Below, one piece after another: positions 23,601-34,806 of a DNA stretch of 64,000 nucleotides. Origin of the DNA: Protopterus annectens (Eukaryota; Chordata; Ceratodontiformes; Protopteridae); assembly GCF_019279795.1 (NCBI RefSeq), contig NC_056737.1, positions 1,194,850,665 through 1,194,914,664 on the forward strand. Reading direction: 5' to 3'. Within the stretch, counting starts at the first letter, position 1. Every line of letters starts with the position of its first letter. The notes under the pieces are model-generated. The model was not told the DNA's origin. It was given only the letters and a program-made list of their open reading frames with translations, and ran no database searches. The translations under genes were made by a program, and so were the position numbers.

Positions 23601-26600
23601 TTTAATCCTTCTCTTTTTTTTTAGCAATGGAATTAAATTGTTTCATGATAATCTAGCAAAATATCAGAAGTAGCAATTTGAGAATACTTATTTCCATGAA
23701 TGTATCAGAGTCAGGAGAGTGCCCAAGGGCTTGCAGACATGGACATTTCTGAGTGGACTTTACATAGGTACTGAATACTATAAAGAGTTAATTTCTTTAT
23801 TTGACAAACATGACTGTGAGTTGATGGAGCTATTGATAACATTTAATCTACAAGAGATGGAAATTTTATTAAAAGACACTGAGGAATTGGACAATAAGTT
23901 AAAAAGTGACTTGGCTTTTGATGTTTTTATTTATTTTTTATTTAACATTTGTTAACTGGGAAAGTCCTACTTGGAACAAACCAATTTTTAGCGGAGGCCT
24001 GGGGAGAAACACTCCAGATACATGTCTTTGTAACATGGGAGGAAACTGCAACACCCAAAGGAAACCCACACGAACACAGGGAAGACATGCAAACTCCACA
24101 CAGAAGGCACCCCAGCCGAGAATTGAACTGGAGAAACTCTTGCTGTGAGGTGACAATGCTACCGCTGCACCACTGCACCAGCAGAAATTCAATAAAGTAT
24201 TTATAGATGTTGATAAAATGGTTAATGTGATTAAAGTCAGGAAAGAAACTAAATTAATAAGGGACAAAAAAAGAGTATGAGAGTGGAAAAGCTTCTCCTG
24301 TGCCTCATAATGTTAACCAGCTGGAGGGGACATATGATAGTGAGATAAATGATGGTTATGCATGAGGAATCCCCCTATGGAAATTGCACTTAAAGGACCC
24401 CCCAGCTGTGGAGGTCAGAGTGAATAAGGAAATGGGGCCAGAATGGGGTGAATGTACTAGTAAACAAACTGAATTATGTACAACAGAAGAAGGGGAAGAG
24501 GAGGGGGAATCATATACTGCATCATTATGTGACATAACTGGTCCAGAGATTGTGCTGAATGACATTAAAGATTTTTTTATATATAATTATAGCAATGTCA
24601 TGTCTGGAAAAAACCATGCTAAGTTACTTGAAAAAGGTCTTAATTATGCCCCTGTAAGAGGAGACCCAAAATGAACAACCTTCTCATTGATTTGAAGTTG
24701 TACACAAGGAAATTAAATTTAAGTTTATGGTTTAGAAACACCCAACCCCTGGCTATGAGACAATTCCACCTGTCTAGTCCTTTTAATATTGCATTGAATT
24801 CACAGATTTTATTATATGAAAATATGTGTGAAGCTGACTTCATGACTGAGATGAGCAAAAATGTGAAAATGAAGTCTAATTGAAACAAGAAGGAATATGA
24901 ATTATTAAGTCAGGTTTATTATAATAAGAAGATTGGAGTAATGAAACCTGATATATGTGGTAGGCTGCTGGTTTGGAATACTATTGCTTATGTTAATAAA
25001 ATGGAGAAATTGCTGAGCGGTGATACTTACCAGGAAGTTTCCCTTAATGAAGTTAATATATCCTATGCAAATATTGATAGCTTGTTATAAGAATTTTTGA
25101 TGGATGGGCTGATAGATGGGGAGCTATAGAAGGTGTTGTCAAATGCTCAACATATGATCCCCGGAATCCTCAGGATAGCCAAGATTCTTAAGATCCTTAA
25201 CTCATTACAGCTGAGTGCGTCTCCAGCTGTTTCTGCAATTACCTCATACTCTGCCTCTAGGTGTCAAAGATTGCTTGTTCATATTTGCATTAATAATTCC
25301 AAAACCATGCTACATACAAGGTATCAGAATATTTTATCTTGAAGCATACATGATGGCAAACAGAACTGTATTGATATTTGAACTCTGTCAATGAGTATTT
25401 GTTAGAACTGTAACATGATAACTTCCTTTTTTAAAGGCTCAACCCAAACCTGCTGGGAGTTAAAGGTTCACACTCAAAAGAGCTGTACTGCAAGGAATGA
25501 GTTAATAATCCACCGTTAAGCCCAATAATCAATGCTATCAATTCAAAAACCTATCCATTGGCTAAATATATTGACTTAATTTTGAAGGATGTTCTGATCA
25601 GCCTTACTTTCATGGGATTTTTTGATGTGAGTTGCTCCCACATTGTATGTAGATAATTTAATCTTTGTAACATTTGGTGTGAAGGATCTTTTTTCCATCA
25701 TTCCCCATGAGATAGGTACCCAATGAGTAGGTGAGTATCTGAGCAAACATACTGGCTGGGATTAAAATCTATAAAATTGCTACATTATAGGGGATGGTTC
25801 GGCAAAATGACTATATACTTTGAAGGTTCCCTTTACCATCAAAGGACTGGAGTCGCACTGGGTGTGTCTTGTGCCCTGATTTATGCCAATGTAGTAATGG
25901 TTTACTGGGAGGAAAATTATATACTCCAGTCTGAATTCAAAATCTTTATGATGATTCCTAGATGAAATCTGTATATTTTGGTCAAGAACTGTGGAGAAAC
26001 TTCAAGATTGTGTTTATTGTTTGGACAACACCACAGAATGTATACATTTACATTTAACCATTCCTCTGAGAAGATCAATTTTTTGGATGTACTATTGGTC
26101 AAAGATAAATCCAAGAAAAGGTATTTTGAGAAAGGCATCATACTCAAATACCATGTTACACTTTTCTAGCTGCTACCCCTATTATCAGAAAAATGCTCTT
26201 GCAAAGGGACAAAGGGTGAGAGCAACTAGAATGGCCTCTAATATAGAGCTTTTCCTGGAAGAAATATACAAACTAAAGAATATGGTTTTAGCTTGAGGGC
26301 TTCCCTCTTAGATGGTAACTTGTATTATGGCTGAAGATGTAAAGAAAAGAGAAGAGGTGTTTTACAAACCTCTGCTTCAGTGCTCACAAATGGTATGTGG
26401 GAATGTCAATTGAAAGAAATAAGTAAGGCATTTAGTACCACCTACAATGCTGATCAGCAACAAATTAGAAGTATTATTGGAATGTTTTCCATGTAGAAGA
26501 AAAATTGTTTAAATTATTGAAAAGTGATCTCTAATTTGTATATAAAAGGGACAAAAATTTCAAAAATATGTTAGAGCTGAGCAATAGTAGGAAATTAGGA

Positions 26601-26948
26601 TACGACAGGGGTTGAATAAAGGTGATTTTAAATGTGGAGCATGTGTACAATGTAAATATTTTTTTGAAGGTAACAGAATTTGTGTAAATGAGAAGGAATG
26701 GGTTAACAAAACTGCCTATTATAACTGTACTTCAAAAACAGTAATTTATGTTGCCAAGTGTCAGTTATGTGCAGGGTTCTATATATGAAAAACTGAGAGA
26801 AAAATCAGAGAACGGATTTATGAGCACATATGCGACAGTGGTAAAGGAACTGAAAGAGTGCATTGGGTAGGCACATTACCAATAACCCTGAACATTCCTT
26901 TAAATTCTGGGTCCTTGATTCTGTACAAGTGGATTTGAGAGGGGTGGA
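23600..26948 (+). mobile_element. Penelope-like element, main body (RT and GIY-YIG-type endonuclease, decayed)
   Basis: An N-terminal region (LQEMEILLKDTEELDNKLKS) is followed by Penelope RT blocks: NLIFVTFGVKDLFSIIPHEI, HQRTGVALGVSCALIYANVV, YWEENYI, EKINFLDVLLVKDKSK, and LAKGQRVRATRMASN. Then comes a Cys-rich segment (FKCGACVQCKYF) and a GIY-YIG-type stretch, VIYVAKCQLCAGFYI then TERKIRERIYEHI. The order RT, Cys motif, GIY-YIG is the Penelope/Neptune plan. The GIY-YIG nuclease nicks the target for cDNA priming. A SINE interrupts the N-terminal part at 23925-24190, and stops are frequent. The copy ends abruptly at about 26948, where a different Penelope copy begins. Confidence 0.85.
23925..24190 (-). 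mobile_element. tRNA-derived SINE with L2-type tail
   Basis: On the minus strand the head reads GGTGCAGCGGTAGCATTGTC, then CACCTCACAGCAAGAG and a B-box-like AGTTCAATTCT. The body has GTGTGGAGTTTGCATGTCTT and GGTTTCCTTTGGGTG. The tail GTTTCTCCCCAGGCCTCCGC ends in an A-rich run, as in the L2 copies. The body resembles SINEs widespread in fish and amphibians. It splits the Penelope reading frame, which resumes after 24190. Confidence 0.8.
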
Positions 26949-28365
26949 CATTTGGAGGAGGTACCTTGATGATTGTTGGATGGTGTGACGTGCTGACCAA
27001 GAATACTTAACTGAGTTTGTTCAATACTTAAAAGAAAATAAATGGGTTGTTGAATTTAAACTGATTTGTGACATTCAATGCATCAATTTTTTGTATGTTA
27101 CAGTGTCCAAACAACAGGATGGGTCTCTTGCCACTAAGGTGTACAGGGAATGCCCCCAATATAACAACCTGCTATATGCCACCAGTTTGCACCCACACCA
27201 TACCATACATAACATACCTAAATCCCAGTTTTTGCTTACCAGAAAGATTTGTTCTGAAAAAGAAGATTTTGTTACCTTTCAGCATGATATGACTCATAGG
27301 TTCCAGGTCAGGGGTTATCAACAATGCGATATACAAGCTGCTATTGAGTGGGCACCTGTCCAGGTTAGATCACAGCTACTTTTATACAAAGATAGTACTC
27401 ATACAAGGGAATCACAACCAGTTAAGTTTATAACTACTTATGGTCGTAATATTAATCTCATCAAGGATACAGTATCCAAACAATGGAATATTCTTATGGC
27501 AAGTGAAAAATTGAACCGTATATTGGGGGACCAATGCCTATTTCATACCGTAGGGGTAAAACACTGGGATCATATTTTGCACATTATAAAAAGCGCAGCA
27601 GTGGATTGTTTAAGCACCATCAACTGACTATTACAGGGTCAAACTTTTTGGGTAATTTCCATGTGGCCACTGCACCTTCTGTAAATATATATATAAATCT
27701 AAACAATTCACAAGTAAAAACTTGGGCAGAGTGCTTGATATCCAATGTTTTGGGAACTGTGGATCAGATTGGATGATATATCTGGATACCTGCACCTGCT
27801 CGTCTTTTTACGTTGGACAAACATCACGTCCCTTATGGATTCGGATGTCAGAACATTACAGTGACATCTGTAATAAACGGTTAAATAAAGCCCTATATAG
27901 ACACAATACTACTCATCCCACTGCCCAGTTTCATTTTACTGTGATTGACAAAATACAGGGAGATCAATCTAATAAACTAAGCTGGCACTCAATTTTGAAC
28001 AATAAAGAAAAATATTGGATTGTCAAATTAGGTGGTTTGTTTTCACCGGGCTTAAATGAACATTTTTAAGAATGTTTCATATAATAAAGTTTCAAATATT
28101 CATGTCAATTGAATAATTTATGCAAATTGGATATACTGGAGGAACTGACACAATAGGAAGTGTGGTTTCATTAATATATACGTATTTTGTTTTCATAACA
28201 TTGTTATTCACTGAGGAAGGCAAGTGTGCCGAAACCATTATGATGCTATCTTGAAATAAAACTGTTTCTGCAACAACACTTGATGCTGGCTTTTTTGTTT
28301 GGATTCTGAATGTTTTTGGCCGATTGCACCTGCCGTACTTATGAGGGCTTCTGTCTCCTTTCTGA
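26949..28365 (+). mobile_element. Second Penelope-like element, 5'-truncated, GIY-YIG domain well preserved
   Basis: It begins inside the RT near the catalytic region (RYLDDCWMV). It continues NNLLYATSLHPHHTIHNIPK, then SQFLLTRKIC and NLIKDTVSKQWNILMASEKL. After a frameshift near 27540 the GIY-YIG module follows: YLDTCTCSSFYVGQTSRPLW, then IRMSEHYSDICNKRLNKALY and KEKYWIVKLGGLFSPGLNEH. The final E-x-YWI-x-KL and G-x-N blocks are characteristic of the Penelope endonuclease. It is a different subfamily from the surrounding element and has two frame breaks. About 300 bases of the host element's 3' coding end are missing at this site. Confidence 0.85.
28211..28262 (+). ncRNA. Hammerhead-ribozyme-like core in the 3' UTR of the second Penelope element
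   Basis: CTGAGGA (28211-28217) fits the CUGANGA box. GGC (28219-28221) can pair with GCC (28228-28230) as a short stem II, followed by GAAAC (28231-28235). A cleavage-site triplet is not obvious (CATTATGATGC follows), so activity is doubtful. Hammerhead motifs are known from Penelope pseudo-LTRs, which supports the position. Confidence 0.4.
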
Positions 28366-28625
28366 TATATAACCATTGTCATTTTGTTAGTTTTTTGTTC
28401 TGATGAAGTCCTCAATTAGCTTGGATGAAAGCGTTTAACTTTATTGTTGTTTCTAATATGAAAATATTAAAGTCATTAGTGGTTTTAACTTAAACCTTTG
28501 TTTTTTTTTATTTTTTTATTTTTATGTTTTAGAAGTCTTATATGAAATTTTTATAAGAACTCATTATTGTATATGATGCAGTTCATCGCTGGAGTTAGTA
28601 GTTTGGTTAAATATACCTACTCCAA
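28366..28625 (+). mobile_element. 3' UTR of the first Penelope-like element, with hammerhead-like core
   Basis: This matches the inverted 3' UTR at 22490-22700: ATATAACCATTGTCATTTTG, GTTCTGATGAAGTCC, AATATGAAAATATTAA and GAGTTAGTAGTTTGG. Inside, CTGATGA (28400-28406), stem II GTCC/GGAT (28408-28411 with 28423-28426) and GAAA (28427-28430) form a hammerhead-like core. It closes the inverted-repeat bracket around the two Penelope bodies. Confidence 0.72.
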
Positions 28626-28689
28626 GATAAAACAGTGGAGAAAAAAAGACAACACTGCTTTCAGCAAAAGTCTTTTCACTCTTTTCCTG

Positions 28690-30345
28690 TCGATCAGATA
28701 ACACATGATTAAAATGGCATCAGTAGGTCAACAGGATCCAATTTCCTCTTGTCTTTTTCCTGTTTCTCCAAAGTCTTCTTCATTAAATTGTCATCTGCTT
28801 TTTTTGTATATGTCCCCACACCTCAGTAATCTGCTCTTTTTGACTTTCTCTACAATTGGAGCTACTTTGGCATCAGCTGTGATGTCATCATTTCTACATC
28901 TGTCCCACAGTGTGCATCCTACCACCTGTCTCAGATACTTCATCTCCATCACCTCTAGTTTCCTCAGCTGCTTTGGCTTTCCTGCTCAGGTTTCTGTGTC
29001 TTACAGAAGTACTGCTTATACTTCTGTTTTGTACCCTTTAATTTTCAGCTTCTTTGACATTCTTCTGTCATGCTCTTCCTCGGATATTCTGTGCCTATCT
29101 GTACTCAGTTTCATCTCATGCCCATCAGGTTTGTGTTCCATTCCCCTATCATTTGCTGAAGTTCTTATTCAGTTTTCTAGTCATTCTAAATTGTCTGCAT
29201 TCAGCGACTTTGTTGATCTGTCCCCTATGACTTGTTTGATAATACAGCCTATCACCAGCTGTGGCACAGAGCTGAACCGTGATGTATACCATGTCCCACT
29301 TTGAAACAATCCATGAGTCCAAACAGTGTTTATACCTGTGTCATTGAGTCATTGTACTAGTCTCCACCAAGTCTACCAATGTTTCCAGGACTTTTAACCA
29401 TCACGGGGCTGCCCAGAAAGGCTTTCTTAAGCGATTGCCATATGCTTTCCCCATATCTAGGAATGCTCAGTTGGACTTATTTCTCATCTCCAGTTTCTTC
29501 TTTGCTGTTTGTTGATTATGTTACATTTTGATATGAACTGCTTATCTTTCATGTTAATTTCTATCTCTCTGTGTATTTGTTTATCAGTCATCTTCTCCAG
29601 CACTTTCACACATTATGAGTGGAGTCTGATACATCTGTACTGCCCTCAGTTGTGATTGTCCCATTTGTTCCTGTATACTGGCAGAAGAATGTTTATTCTT
29701 CAGTCATCGGGAGTCTGCTTTTCTGTATACCATTATGAGTACCCTCATGAGCTATTTTCCACTAACTGTCCCAACATCTTGATCATATCTGTTGTGATTT
29801 CATCTGAGCTTGTCACTTTCTCTGACTTAATTCTCCTTAGCATTGTTCTTACTTCTTCCAGGGTGGATTATTCTTCCTTATTCTTGTTCTTACTTCTCCC
29901 AGGGTGGGTTCTTCTTCCTTAGTGGTGTTATTACTTCTTCCAGGGTGGGTTCGTCTTCCTTGGTGTTGTTCTTACTTCTTCCAGGGTGGGTTCTTCTTCC
30001 TTATTCTTGTTCTTACTTCTCCCAGGGTGGGTTCTTCTTCCTTAGTGTTGTTATTACTTCTTCCAGGGTGGGTTCTTCTTCCTTGGTGTTGTTCTTACTT
30101 CTTCCAGGGTGGGTTATTCTTCCTCTTTCACTGTAGGCTGTATATTGAACAGTACAGTTTTAGTGGCATTTTCTTCATTCCAAAGCTAATAGAAGTGCCC
30201 CTTCCATCTACCTTCGATGTTTTGTGAACTGGTGAGCAGGTTATTGCTGCATCGCTTATGAAGGGTGTCTGATCATCTTGTTTGTCTTTGTGTGTTTGGC
30301 TTGCAACCTGGTGTAGTTTCATGCTATCTGCTGCTAAGGCTATGT
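28690..30345 (-). mobile_element. RTE-clade LINE fragment (RT to C-terminus), 5'-truncated
   Basis: On the minus strand, RWKGHFY and NEENATK (linker before RT) are followed by EEVRTMLRRIKSEKVTSSDE and ITTDMIKMLG. Then come PVYRNKWDNHN, KVLEKMTDKQI, a long decayed middle, and the C-terminal module KLEVMEMKYLRQVVG with VAPIVEKVKKSRLLR. These match RTE/BovB-type ORF2 (EMRMLRW...G, VAPI..K....RL.W.GH). Stops are numerous. A 41 bp minisatellite has expanded at the start of the RT region. The right edge abuts the L1 target duplication. Confidence 0.75.
29851..30137. repeat. 41 bp minisatellite, 7 units, inside the RTE remnant
   Basis: ACTTCTTCCAGGGTGGGTTC (or TCCC) begins at 29851, 29892, 29933, 29974, 30015, 30056 and 30097, exactly 41 bases apart. 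On the minus strand the unit corresponds to the RTE stretch around PTLEEVRT. Since 41 is not a multiple of three, expansion destroys the frame and must follow loss of function. Confidence 0.9.
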
Positions 30346-30375
30346 TTACTTTTAAGAATATTAACTGTAGATGCC

Positions 30376-30392
30376 CCTGGTGGATATATCTT
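30376..30392. repeat. 17 bp target-site duplication, left copy (L1)
   Basis: CCTGGTGGATATATCTT occurs here and at 45330-45346. The left copy is followed by a T-rich run (TTTTCTTCTC), which is the poly(A) end of a minus-strand LINE. Confidence 0.75.
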
Positions 30393-32307
30393 TTTTCTTC
30401 TCAAAAAATTAATAAATGGCTTTGGATAAATTCTTAGTTCTTTAGTTTTAATTTCCAATAATGCTGTGGTCTTCAGCAGGTTGTAGAAGTCTTCCAAAGT
30501 TGGTATTGTATTTGTATTCCATCTTCTTGTTATACACTTTCTTGAAATTGCAAGTATAGTCCATACTAGTTACATGTTTGACCTCTTCAAATGAGGACCT
30601 CTGTTCACATTTAATAATACAAGAGCTTTAGTTAAATAAAATGATTCATTAAATAAAGCTTATAGAAAGTTATTAATACCATTTCAAAATGGCTTAATTT
30701 TAACACAATCAAAGAAAATGTGGTTCCAGTCTGCATTGTGTACTTGCTCACATCTCCAACATATTTCTTTTATGGAAGAACTAATTTTACTGATTTTATC
30801 TTGGGTTAAGAATGCTCTGTGCAAGCATTTCCACTTAAAAACTTTCCAGTATTGTGTAAAGGATGTATATTTTATTGATAATAATATATTTGTTTTAATA
30901 TCTTCAATTAACTATATTGAGTGTCCTTTTGTTATATATTTTCAATATGAGGTTTTGGGTGTTGTTTTATAGTTTATCAATATTTTGTAAAATTTTGAAA
31001 TGCCGTTTCCCATGTCAAAGTTATTATATATGATTTCATATATGTATTTCGTAAATGTAGGTATTTCTTTAAATGAAGAATTGTTAATTATTCTACTTAA
31101 ATCTTGCGAAAATGACAGAATACTCTGTAAAGTTAGCCAGTCCTGTTGTGGAATTTTGTATGTTGTTTTTATTACTTGTATATCTAAAACTTTTATTTCT
31201 TTGATACATTGGAGCTAACAAACAAATCATTTCTGTTCCCGGGAATTAATCATTTCTCTATATATTTTATGTGGAAAGTTCTTTGTGACTATATATGGTG
31301 TTAAAAGATCAAACCAGATTTTTAAATCTATATTTGCATTAATACTTTTCTTAAATGAGTCAATGTAATAATTAATCATACGAGTTTTAGTAGGTTTAGT
31401 TATGTTATATTACATACTAATACATAATATGTGCCATGGCAAATTGTTTTTATCTGTTATTTGAAATTTTTTTGTAAATCAAATTCATTTATTGATATTA
31501 CAGTTAGTAATTCTTCCCAGTTTGCAGAGTAATTTGGACTTATCCAATCTGAGATTGTTTTAGAAATTGATGCTTTGATATATGTTTCTATATCAGGAAA
31601 GTTTAATCCTCCCTGTTTCCATAGTCTGATATGATGTATTAAAGCTATTCTGTTTCTTTTGGGAAATCATAAAAATTTTATTAGGTATGAATTTATTTCT
31701 TTAAGTATATTTCTTTCTGGTAACACTTGTATTGCCAAGGCTATATATAGGATCTTGGGCAGTAAAATCATTTTTATTAACTGTAGTCTATCTTCAAATG
31801 TTAACTTTATTTTGTTCCATTTTCCTACAGAGATTTTAAATGTATTGATGATATTATTGTAGTTTTTTTAGACTAATTCATTATTATTCTTGCATAACTT
31901 AATTCCTAGATATTTTAAGGTAGAGTCTTGATTCCCTATGATGTGATTCCCCCTTAGTCTGCAGTTCTTTTTTTATTTAAAAATAAAAAAATAGATTTTG
32001 ATTTATTCAAATGGAGTCCTGAAGTCATGTGAAATTTGTCAATTAATAAATTTAATTTTTCTAATGTCCCTTTTGTATTAGATAATGTTAGTAATATATC
32101 ATCAGCAAATAGCATTACTTTAGAATTGTATTGTTCAGAAACATCTATTCCTTTGATTTTTATATTGTTATGAATTGAATCAACCGATATTTCAATAGCC
32201 AGAGCAAACAGAATTGGTGATGTGGGGCATCCTTGTTTAGTGCCTTTTGCTATATGTATAGATTCAGAGTTAAAAGGACCTAACTTGTCATATGCTAAAT
32301 TATTTGT

Positions 32308-32315
<8 letters not shown>

Positions 32316-32351
<36 letters not shown>
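32316..32351. repeat. (TA)n microsatellite inside the L1 RT region
   Basis: About 18 TA units. Read on the minus strand they encode alternating Ile-Tyr between HLLKN and CMYTNNLAYDKL, and the reading frame stays open across them. Confidence 0.9.
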
Positions 32352-32353
<2 letters not shown>

Positions 32354-32759
32354 TTTAGGAGATGAACAAAGGATGCAGGAAATTCAAATAGCATTTGGAG
32401 TTTGAATAAATAGCCCCAATTTAGGGAATCAAAGACTTTCTCTATATATAAGCTAATTAACATAATCTATAAGAGAAATCCTTTTAATATTGTTATGTGT
32501 GTCTATGATATATAAATCCAGTTTGATCATTATTTATTGCTTTGGATGGTGGTATTTTCATTCTGTTAGTTAATATTGTCATAAATATCTTATAGTCATT
32601 ATTTAATAATGATCTAGGTCTATATGAGGTACAGAGGTTTAGGATTTGTTTTCCTTTAGGACTGGTGTGATTAAGGAATATCTCCAAGAGGGTGGTATTA
32701 AAGTTTGTGACTGAATTTCTAATAGAGTTTTATGGAAGAGGCATAGTATCTTTGAAGGG

Positions 32760-33400
32760 AAAAGTTTATTAATCCTGGAACCTTCTTCCTAGCGAACTTT
32801 CCTCAATTCCCTCTATATCACTCTTTAAAAACAAACTGAAAGTTTTTTTCAGAATACACTGGTTGTGCCCCTGTACCAAACCTGATTGATTTACCACCTT
32901 TAATTACTTGGATCTGCCTACTCTCTTCTTCTCAATTATTCTTGTTCCTTTTCTTAACAAACTGACCTTGACCTTTCTAATTTTTTTTACTTACATCCTC
33001 TTAATTTCTTTAACCAGACTAGTTATTAACTTTTATACTGATTATTACAACACCTGCATTTTGTTTTCCTTCTCTATGTCAACCTGTTTATCAACATATT
33101 ATCTAACTCAGCTGCTATCTTTTTATATGCTGTATTGCAACTACATTTGTATTACAACTACATTTGCTTTGTATTAAGTATATTTGTATATTTAGCACTA
33201 TTCTATGAACAAATGACCACTGTGATTACTCCCTGCTTTTTTTCTCTTGAAGTGTGTAACATACAAATTAATCTTTGTATAATGTGATTATATTTTTACT
33301 TCTTCGGAGCTTATCTCCCCAGGCCTCTACTGAAAATAGACATATATCCAGTTAGACTAGCCCGGTCAACAAATGTAAAACAAATAAATAAATAAATGAC
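32760..33400 (+). mobile_element. L2-type LINE 3' fragment nested in L1 ORF2
   Basis: The C-terminal stretch SWNLLPSELSSIPSISLFKN matches the end of L2 ORF2. A pyrimidine-rich 3' UTR follows, then the tail GGAGCTTATCTCCCCAGGCC, CTACTGAAAATAGAC, GGTCAACAAATG and (TAAA)n. On the other strand L1 ORF2 reads up to it on both sides, from IDG at 33420 to the RT block below 32700. Confidence 0.85.
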
Positions 33401-34806
33401 TATACCATCTATACCTGGAGCTTTATTAGTTTTACCCTCTTTTATTGTATCTGTAATTTCTTTGTAGGATATGGGTGCTTGCAGATCTAGTTTTAATTTT
33501 TTTGTTTTTTTTATACTAGAACATTTTTCATCTAGATTTAACTGATTGACATGTATATTTTCTTTTTGGAAATGTTTCATATAGTGATTTCTATAGGCAT
33601 CAAGAATGTCACCTATATCTGAGACATTTTTCCCTTTCTTTTCATGGAAGACACGTTTAATGTTATTAACTTTTGTTTTTCATTTTGATTCTTGTGGATA
33701 AATTATGTAGATATTTGGAAGAAGTGGCCAAGGTATTAATTTTTAGTTTTTCTAAAGCTAAACTAGTTTTATGTGTTAGGATTTTGTTGTATTTATTAAA
33801 ACTTCTACTTTCCTTTTCAGCTCCAAATGATTTTGATTATTTTAATCTTTTACTGACAAAGGTTTGGATTGTAGATCTAATAATTTGGAATCCCATTCTC
33901 TGATTTTTTATACCAAGTTATGGTTTTTCCATATTTGTAAGATTTTAATGAGTTCCATATCATTATTTTATTTATCTCTGTGGTGTAATTAATATCTATG
34001 AAGAACTGTAATTTAGATAATAACCAGGGTCTGAACTCTTTAATTTTAGTTATATATGCCAGAATTCTGGAGTTAAAGATCAATGTTTCCCACCCATTTT
34101 TAAGTTTTAGTATCAATGAATTGTGGTCTGAAAAGGGGCAGCGCGTGATTGAGATTTAATGATTTTAGATTGTAAGTCATGGGCAGCAAATATTTTATCT
34201 ATTTTAGTTTGGATTCCAAATATGTGAACTTGATGGGAAAACAACAAAGATTTATTTTCTTTAACTTTGAAAGTATCTACAAGATGAAATGATTCTACGC
34301 ACTTGTTTAAAGCTTTTGATACAGCAGATGTACACAGTGGTCTTTTATTTGTAGTTTCAGAAATATCAATTATACGGTTAAAATCTCCTCCCAATATTAA
34401 GTTGCCTTTATAATTGTTGGAAATGAAATTCAAGTGTTTTTAACAGTTCCTGTTCCAATGGCTGTGAACCAGTATAGACTGGCTAGGGTCCATATTCTGT
34501 TATTATATTTAACTATTACTTATGCCATAAGGCCTTCTTTATCTTCACACGTATAAATGATTTCTGGGTTAATCACATTTGTTTTCCATAAAAGTGTTAC
34601 CCTTTTTGTCTGTCTTTGTCTTATAAGTGGATTGCGCCAATGTCGTATTCCTTAGGATTTCATTTGTAACTGTCATTTGTTTTAAAATGAGTTTCTTGAA
34701 GGAACATAATTTGTGCTTTGCTCAGTTTTAAATATTTCAGTAGATTTGATCTCTTGCTAGGATTGTTTAAGCCATTGGTATTTAAAGATAATAAAGTTAA
34801 ATCCAT

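Larger units (their letters stand above)
30393..34806 (-). pseudogene. L1/Tx1-like ORF2 remnant (APE endonuclease, RT, C-terminal Cys motif)
   Basis: The frame starts at an ATG at 34806-34804: MDLTLLSLNTNGLNNPSKRS, then AQIMFLQETHF (endonuclease N-terminus), then GNLILGGDFNRIID. RT follows: TNKAPGIDGIVI, an L2 insertion, SYRPRSLLNNDYKIFMTILT with NRMK, DQTGFIYHRHT, then KVFDSLNWGYLFKL, TKQGCPTSPILFALAIEI and the catalytic VMLFADDILLTLSN. GGLNFPDIETYIKASISK is in the thumb. CWRCEQVHNADWNHIFFDC is the C-terminal Cys motif of L1 proteins. A (TA)n run at 32316-32351 has expanded inside the RT coding region without closing the frame. Several stops make the copy inactive. Confidence 0.85.

Noticed and set aside
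28705-29304. 199-codon plus-strand open frame
   Set aside because: It is the antisense shadow of the RTE C-terminal region, whose blocks are legible on the minus strand.
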